The notes under the pieces are model-generated. The model did not search any database, was not told where the DNA came from, and saw only the letters and a program-made list of their open reading frames with translations. This document shows positions 57,776 to 64,000 of a stretch of DNA of 64,000 nucleotides, piece after piece. The stretch comes from Methanohalophilus sp. (GTDB taxonomy: Archaea; Halobacteriota; Methanosarcinia; Methanosarcinales; Methanosarcinaceae): assembly GCF_030156785.1 (NCBI RefSeq), contig NZ_JASGLW010000004.1, positions 1 through 64,000 of the forward strand. Direction: 5' to 3'. Position numbers and translations under genes: made by a program. Every line of letters starts with the position of its first letter. The stretch's first letter is position 1.

Positions 57776-59722
57776 ATGGGTCAGTCATCAGATGAAGAAA
57801 AGCAGTTCCAAGAAAAAGTGCAATCTTCAGCAATTCTTGACGAAGTTAAGGAAGAAGAAGTCAAAAAGAAGATTATATCTGAAGAAAGTGAATCTTACTA
57901 CTTGCTTGAAAGAGCACTTGACAATCTGGAAAATGATGAGAGTTTCAGAGGAATTAGTGACGAAGAAATTCCTGCGGAAGCTTTGGAGAAAACTACTGAG
58001 CTTTCTGAGAATATAACTGTCGCTCGGTTAGGACAGGTTCCCAAGGAAATCGAAAATATCTGGGAAGATGCAATCCGGGAAATTAATCAAGAGAAAGCAA
58101 AGCATATTAAACCGAATGTTTCTGAAATCCGGAAAGAAGCGTTCTACAAAAAGATTGGCAGGTTGCTTACTGCCGGCAAACTCAACTTTGAAGATTATGA
58201 TATAACAAAAGATGGACCTCTTGTAGATCTTTCGTTCTCTTTTGCTTCTGCAAAAAAAGAAATTGAACTTTACCCGATTAATCCGCCATACTCCTACGTG
58301 CGAATAACGTATGATGCAGATCTTCACGAATACATGTACACAGTTCTTGAACCGATACTAAGCACAAATGAAAAAGAACTGTTGGAAAGCATCAAAGAAC
58401 GTCTTGTAGAATCCATTGATATCAATCTCAGCGAAACCAATCGAACTAATGCCGAAACACTTCTCAGAGAAGAATTTAAACAGTTTCTGAGAGACTATTC
58501 TATCGAGACTTCAGCACTTGTTCGTGAAAAGATAAGCTACTATTTAATCAGGGACTTCCTTAATTACGGTAAGATAGACGTAATGATGCGTGATCCTGAT
58601 ATTGAAGATATATCATGTGATGGTCCAAACACGCCTGTTTATATTTATCACCGAAAATACGAATCAATTACTTCAAATGTTCAATTTGACACTGACGAGG
58701 AAGTAGACTCATTTGTAATCAGGATGGCACAGATTTGTGGAAAGCATATCTCTATTGCAAACCCGCTTCTTGATGCGACAATGCCGGATGGTTCAAGGAT
58801 ACAACTTACTCTGGGCAGGGAAATTACCACAAGGGGAAGTACATTTACTATCCGGCGTTTCAATGAGAACCCAATTACACCTGCTGAACTGGTGGATTTC
58901 CACACATTCTCTGCTTCTATGATGGCATATCTATGGCTTGCTGTGGAATCAAGAAAAAGTATAATTTTCTCAGGTGGAACTGCATCAGGTAAAACTACTG
59001 CAATGAATGCAGTTTCCATGTTTATACAGCCTGAGATGAAAATTGTATCCATTGAAGATACTCGTGAACTGAATATCGCACATCCCAACTGGATTCCCGG
59101 TGTTACAAGGGAGACTTTCAGTGGCGAATCGAAGGGCTCTATTGAAATGTATGAACTACTAAGAGCTTCACTAAGACAACGTCCGGAATACATAATCGTA
59201 GGAGAAGTTCGTGGTGCAGAAGCATATGTACTTTTCCAGGCAATGTCTACAGGTCACACCACTTTTTCTACAATACATGCTGATTCGGTTCAATCAATTG
59301 TTCACAGGCTGAAAAATCCACCTATCAATGTTCCGAGAATAATGATTCAGGCTTTGGATATTGTATCCATTCAGGCACTGGTAAAGGTAGGATCCGAGCG
59401 TCTTAGGCGTAGCATCTCCATAAGTGAAATCGTGGGGGTAGATCCACGTACAGGAGAACTGCTTACGAATGAAGTATTTGTATGGAATGCTACCAATGAT
59501 TCTTTCCAATACTCAGGAAGATCTTACGTTATCGAGAGTATGATGGAAAACCGCGGTTGGGATGAAAGCAAGATCAAACTGGAGCTACAACAGCGCCAGC
59601 AAGTTATTGAATGGGCAAGAAGAAAAGGTATAAGCAACTTCAAGGATTTTTCCAAGATTGTAGTTGCATATAAGAGAGAACCGGATACCATAATGAAACT
59701 TGTGGAACAGGATCTTATATGA
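57776..59722 (+). CDS. Type II/IV secretion (Tad/archaellum-like) ATPase
   Basis: 648 residues. An acidic N-terminal extension of ~170 residues precedes a GspE/VirB11-type motor: Asp-box VSIEDTRELN, Walker A FSGGTASGKTTAMN near residue 400, Walker B/Glu IIVGEVRGAEAYVLFQAMSTGH and His box FSTIHADS. It powers assembly of a type IV pilus-like filament or secretion. Its stop overlaps the start of the platform gene by 4 bp (ATGA). Confidence 0.93.
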   Translation: MGQSSDEEKQFQEKVQSSAILDEVKEEEVKKKIISEESESYYLLERALDNLENDESFRGISDEEIPAEALEKTTELSENITVARLGQVPKEIENIWEDAIREINQEKAKHIKPNVSEIRKEAFYKKIGRLLTAGKLNFEDYDITKDGPLVDLSFSFASAKKEIELYPINPPYSYVRITYDADLHEYMYTVLEPILSTNEKELLESIKERLVESIDINLSETNRTNAETLLREEFKQFLRDYSIETSALVREKISYYLIRDFLNYGKIDVMMRDPDIEDISCDGPNTPVYIYHRKYESITSNVQFDTDEEVDSFVIRMAQICGKHISIANPLLDATMPDGSRIQLTLGREITTRGSTFTIRRFNENPITPAELVDFHTFSASMMAYLWLAVESRKSIIFSGGTASGKTTAMNAVSMFIQPEMKIVSIEDTRELNIAHPNWIPGVTRETFSGESKGSIEMYELLRASLRQRPEYIIVGEVRGAEAYVLFQAMSTGHTTFSTIHADSVQSIVHRLKNPPINVPRIMIQALDIVSIQALVKVGSERLRRSISISEIVGVDPRTGELLTNEVFVWNATNDSFQYSGRSYVIESMMENRGWDESKIKLELQQRQQVIEWARRKGISNFKDFSKIVVAYKREPDTIMKLVEQDLI

Positions 59723-60642
59723 CCAACAGCTATTTCGTTTTTGCCTATTCACTGTTTGGAAGTTATTTCAAGCAGAGAAAAGAAAAGTACTACAACCTCA
59801 GGATGAATCTCCTGAAAAACAGAATGAATATAGGATACGAGATGTACCTCTCAGGAGCCCTGTTGACCGCAATATTGAGTACAATTCTGATAGTACTCCT
59901 GTTTAATCTAATACTAACAATTTTTGGAGTTCCAAATTTACCTGGTAGCAGGCTTATGATACCTGCATGGATGGGTGGACTCGTTCCTTACAAGGCATTA
60001 ATAATACAGATTTTTGGAAGCCTTATTTTAATAGTTTTGAGCATGAATGCCATCTATAATTTATTTATTGCATATCCTGCAATCATGGCATCTAATAGAA
60101 GACGAAAGATAGAACAAGTTCTTCCCTATGCAATTAACTACATGACTGCAATGTCAGGGGCAGGCGTACTTCCTGTGGAAGTTTTCCGCTCCCTTGCAAA
60201 GAATACAATATATGGAGAAGTATCAACTGAGGTACGCTATCTTATAAGGGATATAGAAATTCTGGGAAAAGATCTGGTTACAGCAATGAAAAACCTTGCC
60301 AAAACAACTCCATCACCGATGTTGCAGGAGTTTTTGCAGGGGGGTATTACAGTTGTGACCTCTGGTGGTGAACTTGAGCCTTATTTTAAGATTAAAACTG
60401 AGCAATACATTGTAGAAAACAGACAGCGTCAAAGAGAATTCCTGGAAACACTGAGTTTACTGGGAGAAACTTACGTTACCGCCTTTGTAGCAGGACCATT
60501 GTTTCTGATAATCGTGATTTCCATAATGTCAATTATGGGTGGGACACAAACCATTTTTTTGTATCTGCTCATCTACGCAATTGTACCAATTGGCAGCATA
60601 ATGTTTTTGATCGTCGTAAGCAGCCTGACTCCGGAGGAATAA
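59719..60642 (+). CDS. Type II secretion F/TadB-like platform protein
   Basis: 307 residues. Two N-terminal helices, a GspF domain of about 130 residues (IEQVLPYAINYMTAMSGAGVLPVEVF to GGELEPYF) and two C-terminal helices. The platform anchors the ATPase and extrudes pilin subunits. It is one of two single-domain paralogues encoded in tandem, corresponding to the TadB and TadC arrangement. Confidence 0.88.
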   Translation: MTNSYFVFAYSLFGSYFKQRKEKYYNLRMNLLKNRMNIGYEMYLSGALLTAILSTILIVLLFNLILTIFGVPNLPGSRLMIPAWMGGLVPYKALIIQIFGSLILIVLSMNAIYNLFIAYPAIMASNRRRKIEQVLPYAINYMTAMSGAGVLPVEVFRSLAKNTIYGEVSTEVRYLIRDIEILGKDLVTAMKNLAKTTPSPMLQEFLQGGITVVTSGGELEPYFKIKTEQYIVENRQRQREFLETLSLLGETYVTAFVAGPLFLIIVISIMSIMGGTQTIFLYLLIYAIVPIGSIMFLIVVSSLTPEE

Positions 60643-60643
60643 T

Positions 60644-61633
60644 ATGAAGGTCTTTGATAAAAAAAAGAATGATGGTATTAATCTTGACCAGCTTACAGAA
60701 GAAGAATTGCTGGAAATGGGAGACCTGCATATTGAAGGAAGGCTTGAAGAATCAAAAAAGTTCGTCAAACTCAGACAGTTCTTGCGAAGTCCAAGGGATT
60801 CGTTTTACCAGTATCCTGAATATGCATTTATCTTTAGCACACCCGCTGCATTATTATTCTTCATAATTGGATTCCATGCTACAAAAGGTACTATACTCAT
60901 TGACGACGTAGTCATCTTTACAGCTTTAATTTTAATAACACCACCAGCAATTACATTCAGCAGAAAACGGAAGAGGATTGATAGAATTGAGGAATCTTTG
61001 CCTAATTTTCTTCGTGATCTTGCTGAAATGAGTAGGGCCGGCCTAACCCTCCCGGCAGCCGTAAATACTGTTACACGCGGAGAATATGGTGCCCTTACAG
61101 AAGAAATACAGAGAATGGATGCTTCTCTATCATGGGGTATTTCGTTTGAGACTACGCTTGACAAATTTGCAGAAAGAATGAACACACCTCTCATATCAAG
61201 AACTGTGGCCTTGATTAAGGAGGCAGACAGCGCTGGAGGAAGAATTACATTTGTTCTGGAAGCAGCAGCAAGGGAGGCGAACGAAATAAAAACACTCCAG
61301 AGAGAAAGAATCTCCAATATGATGGTTTACATAGTAATTATTTATATGTCATTCTTAGTCTTTATTTTTGTCGTTCTGATGCTATCATCAAAATTCATTC
61401 CTCCGATGGCCGAAGCCGGGCAGGCTGCAGCTGCAGCAGGTGTCGGCAGCCGCTTTATAGGTGCTTTTGATCCCGAGAATTTCAAAAGACTTCTTTTCCA
61501 TGCATCCGTAATCCAGGGATTTGTAGCAGGTCTTGTAGCAGGACAAATGGGAGAAGGACAAATCTCAACAGGGCTTAGGCACTCAATTATACTGACACTG
61601 GTAGCATGGGCTGCATTTACATTTTTAATTTAA
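60644..61633 (+). CDS. Type II secretion F/TadC-like platform protein
   Basis: 329 residues, with the first ~55 residues cytosolic and charged, two helices, a GspF domain (ESLPNFLRDLAEMSRAGLTL to ADSAGGRITFVLEAAAREA) and two or three C-terminal helices. It begins 1 bp after the first platform gene, behind a cggagg ribosome site. No prepilin follows within the window. Confidence 0.88.
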   Translation: MKVFDKKKNDGINLDQLTEEELLEMGDLHIEGRLEESKKFVKLRQFLRSPRDSFYQYPEYAFIFSTPAALLFFIIGFHATKGTILIDDVVIFTALILITPPAITFSRKRKRIDRIEESLPNFLRDLAEMSRAGLTLPAAVNTVTRGEYGALTEEIQRMDASLSWGISFETTLDKFAERMNTPLISRTVALIKEADSAGGRITFVLEAAAREANEIKTLQRERISNMMVYIVIIYMSFLVFIFVVLMLSSKFIPPMAEAGQAAAAAGVGSRFIGAFDPENFKRLLFHASVIQGFVAGLVAGQMGEGQISTGLRHSIILTLVAWAAFTFLI

Positions 61634-61640
61634 ATGGAAA

Positions 61641-62204
61641 TCAAAGCAGCCTTTTTGCCTTTTCTTTTATAGCAGAAAATAGATCATTACCTTTTGCGTC
61701 CATTCCCACAATGAGTGGACCAAAATATTCTACTTCCAGTTCCCAGACCCCTTCCGCCATACCCAGATCTGGCCAGTGGAATGCTTGTACTTTCTTAATG
61801 TTCCTAACTGCAAGAGCGGCACATCCACCTGTATAAGCAAGATAGATACACCTGTCTTTAAAAGAAGATGATAGTCCCTCCATTCCACCCTTTCCGATGA
61901 GAACATGGACATCATACAAATCCAACAAAGAAGGCGTCATTGAAATCATCCGGGCACTTGTGGTAGGACCCGCCGCTACAACTTCCCATTCATCCCCGAT
62001 TTGCTTCACAAGAGGACCACAATGGTATATAATAGCTCCATCAAGGGAGAAAGGGAGCTTCTTACCTTTTTTGTTGAATTCAAGAATTCGTGCATGTGCT
62101 TCATCGCGAGCTGTCAAAATTGTCCCAGAGAGATAAACAACGTCTCCACATTTCAGATCGGTGATATCATCTTTGTAAAGGGGGGTTTTCAGATAATATT
62201 CCAT
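61641..62204 (-). CDS. fumB: Fumarate hydratase class I, beta subunit
   Basis: 187 residues: LKTPLYKDDITDLKCGDVVYLSGTI at the N-terminus, GPTTSARM near residue 90, GKGGM, TGGCAALAV and HWPDLGMAEGVWELEVE. It is the C-terminal (beta) part of split class I fumarases, which use a [4Fe-4S] cluster in the alpha subunit. A ggaggga ribosome site precedes the ATG, and the gene overlaps the alpha gene by 16 bp. In methanogens it serves the partial TCA route. Confidence 0.93.
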   Translation of the reverse strand: MEYYLKTPLYKDDITDLKCGDVVYLSGTILTARDEAHARILEFNKKGKKLPFSLDGAIIYHCGPLVKQIGDEWEVVAAGPTTSARMISMTPSLLDLYDVHVLIGKGGMEGLSSSFKDRCIYLAYTGGCAALAVRNIKKVQAFHWPDLGMAEGVWELEVEYFGPLIVGMDAKGNDLFSAIKEKAKRLL

Positions 62205-63043
62205 AGAGAATCCCTCCTGAAAACAACTGTAGAATGGCGGTTAGCCCAGCACTGAATGTTGATTGCAACCGGCAGGGATGCAGTGTGGCAATGTGCTTTA
62301 CTGATATGAACTGCCAATGCAGTTGTATTTCCTCCCATGCCCATTGGACCTATACCCAGTGAATTGATTTTTCCAAGAAGAGTGAGTTCTTCTTCGTTCA
62401 TATCTTGTACTTTGCGAAGAAGGGACGTTTTTGCAAGAATTGCAGATTTGTCAAATGAGCCACCAATACCAACACCAACAATAATAGGAGGGCATGGTTT
62501 CCCACCTGCATTGAAAACTGTTTCAACAACAAAGTTGTCAATTGAACCCGTTTCTGCAGGATTCATCATCTTAAGAACACTCATATTCTCAGAACCAGCA
62601 CCTTTTGGAACAACGGTGATCCTTAACTCATCTTCATCAATGAAAAAGTACTTGATGTCAGGAATACCATCCCCTGTGTTGTCTTTGCTGTTGTGTCGAG
62701 TGATAGGATGAACAGCATTTGGACGAAGCGGAATTTCAACTGTGGCCTGCCGGAGTGCTTCCCTGAGGGCTTCTTCCAGATTAAATGATAATGAAATATT
62801 TCTTCCGATTTCAACATAAAAAATGAAAATTCCCGTATCCTGACACATTGGAATGCCTTTTTCTTTTGCGATGGATACGTTTTTCAGGATGGCCTGAAGA
62901 TGGGGTTTAGCCACATCAGAAGATTCGTTTTTCTCAGCGTTTTCAAGCGCACGGAGTACGTCATCCGGAAGAACAGTTTGTGAGCGTTTGATGGCATACT
63001 TGACACCATCGATGACATCTTTATAAGAGACGATTTCTGACAG
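62189..63043 (-). CDS. fumA: Fumarate hydratase class I, alpha subunit, apparent CTG start
   Basis: 284 residues. Family sequence begins well before the first GTG (62914): LPDDVLRALENAEKNESSD, then AKPHLQAILKNV, PMCQDTGIFIFYVEIG (cluster cysteine), AVHPITRHNSKDNTGDGIPD and GVGIGGSFDKSAILAK. The upstream piece has no ATG, GTG or TTG, and a TGA stop comes at 63050-63052. CTG at 63043 is preceded by gtgatc, complementary to the 16S rRNA end, at normal spacing. CTG is therefore the likely start. Confidence 0.88.
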   Translation of the reverse strand: MSEIVSYKDVIDGVKYAIKRSQTVLPDDVLRALENAEKNESSDVAKPHLQAILKNVSIAKEKGIPMCQDTGIFIFYVEIGRNISLSFNLEEALREALRQATVEIPLRPNAVHPITRHNSKDNTGDGIPDIKYFFIDEDELRITVVPKGAGSENMSVLKMMNPAETGSIDNFVVETVFNAGGKPCPPIIVGVGIGGSFDKSAILAKTSLLRKVQDMNEEELTLLGKINSLGIGPMGMGGNTTALAVHISKAHCHTASLPVAINIQCWANRHSTVVFRRDSLWNII

Positions 63044-63333
63044 AAGTGATCACATCCTTAGTGACGACTAGGTTTTCGAAATTATACCAGCTATAAAGAT
63101 GGTTCATACTTATTTAGCTATGTTGATGAAGTTTCGTGGAAGAGCATGATTAATTAGAGCCAGATACTTTCAAGTTTATTACTTTGAGAATTTTATGAAC
63201 TATTGTGTCGTAAATGTTATATGTCAGTACGCCCAGATCACATTATAAATTATAAAGAGTAAAAGATTATATTTCAATATTTATTGTTATTTTACTCTGC
63301 ATAATTTGCATAAATATTCAAAGAGGTGAACTA

Positions 63334-64000
63334 GTGAAACAGACAAAAATAATTTTGTTTTCTTGTTTGCTAATCTGCCTGCTTACATCAGCAGCTTTGG
63401 CAAACGAAGACATAGCCCCGGAAAATCTGAAAGAAATAGAAATTCTGGAAGCCAAATTGCATGCCGCAGTGGAAAAGCAAAATCAGGTAGTGACAGATGG
63501 AGATTCATCTTTTGAGGATGCTTTAGTATGCATTAATCAGGTGGATGACATCATATATGAGCTCGAAGAGTTGGGTATGGGCGTAGAACTGAAACAAACA
63601 TCAGATGTACACGTGAACAACAAAAATGAGCCAATGCCTGCAAATGTATCTGCAAAAGTTGTACCGATTAGTGCCCTAAAAGAAATATCATACACCTTCA
63701 CAATGGATGAAAGCAAAGAACAGACTTTGAAGGAAGTTTATGGTACAGACATAACTAAAGGAGAATTTCTGGAAGCCATCTTCCCTGAAGCGTTGGATGT
63801 TCTTCCCGAAGAGACATTATCAAGATTCTATAAAACTCCAATGACTTGGCCAGAGGATGAAAGGATAACTACAAGCCTTCAACCAAAGGAACAGTCTCGT
63901 GGTCAATACTACGAAATGCAGTATACTTCATGGATCGATGCTTTGTCTACTTCAGAAGTCAAATTCCGATCTAGAACAAGAGTTGTTTATCCATCTACGG
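63334..64000 (+). CDS. Secreted protein of unknown function (cut by window end)
   Basis: The frame starts at GTG 63334 behind a strong gaggtga and stays open to the edge of the window (222 residues so far). It has a signal peptide (KIILFSCLLICLLTSAALA), then a helical acidic part (ENLKEIEILEAKLHAAVEKQ) and mixed sequence. No family is recognised. The C-terminus lies outside the window, so any anchor or domain there is unseen. Confidence 0.75.
   Translation, partial: MKQTKIILFSCLLICLLTSAALANEDIAPENLKEIEILEAKLHAAVEKQNQVVTDGDSSFEDALVCINQVDDIIYELEELGMGVELKQTSDVHVNNKNEPMPANVSAKVVPISALKEISYTFTMDESKEQTLKEVYGTDITKGEFLEAIFPEALDVLPEETLSRFYKTPMTWPEDERITTSLQPKEQSRGQYYEMQYTSWIDALSTSEVKFRSRTRVVYPST

Overview
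This window is a chromosomal segment of a methylotrophic methanogen, almost certainly a member of the Methanosarcinaceae and most like Methanococcoides, Methanohalophilus or Methanolobus. The evidence is F420-dependent methylene-H4MPT dehydrogenase (mtd), phosphoseryl-tRNA synthetase (sepS), archaeosine transglycosylase (tgtA), TFE, aIF1A, SRP54, families largely confined to methanogens (DUF1699, DUF1614, DUF473), a bacterial-type gyrase pair and a glucosylglycerate (compatible solute) locus. No main gene I could read to its stop ends in TAG; all end in TAA or TGA. That fits a lineage that decodes UAG as pyrrolysine.

Layout. 0-6.3 kb: an ArsR-type regulator, tgtA, a UbiA prenyltransferase / geranylgeranyl-reductase-like / radical SAM block (probably isoprenoid lipid or quinone-like chemistry), and a coiled-coil protein behind phosphoserine phosphatase. 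7-12 kb: mtd, a decayed COG1751 gene, PAC2 and DUF473 proteins, DUF169 and sepS. 12-19 kb: small proteins, UPF0147, TFE, an HD protein, tRNA-Val(CAC), and a metallophosphoesterase-Lhr helicase pair. 19-23.3 kb: glucosylglycerate locus (gpgS divergent from gpgP, an unknown protein and a GH15-like hydrolase). 23-33 kb: aminotransferase, P-type ATPase, lipoprotein, Trm1, DUF1699, a CxxC zinc protein, a DEAD-box helicase with a structured leader, and a DMT transporter. 33-43 kb: SRP54, rpiA/aspS, gyrB/gyrA, pdxS/pdxT, flavin-binding protein. 43-51 kb: rubrerythrin relic, thrC, a broken gene, DUF1614, and a four-gene Yip1/surface protein/ABC exporter operon. 51-64 kb: thiC, aIF1A, a transglutaminase-like lipoprotein with an in-frame TAG, an M42 peptidase, a MinD/secretion ATPase/two platform protein cluster (Tad-like ZABC order), fumarate hydratase subunits, and a truncated secreted protein.

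The most notable signals are unusual decoding events. aIF1A and the fumarate hydratase alpha subunit both appear to start at CTG, and a CxxC zinc protein at ATT or ATA. Two of these have a well-spaced Shine-Dalgarno sequence, and the third has one at slightly variable spacing. A secreted lipoprotein has a TAG codon inside its signal peptide. The aIF1A case recalls the autoregulatory weak starts of bacterial IF3 and eukaryotic eIF1. Several gene relics (COG1751, rubrerythrin, an unassigned 45.5-kb gene) lie in the longer intergenic gaps. I see no CRISPR array, insertion sequence or provirus.
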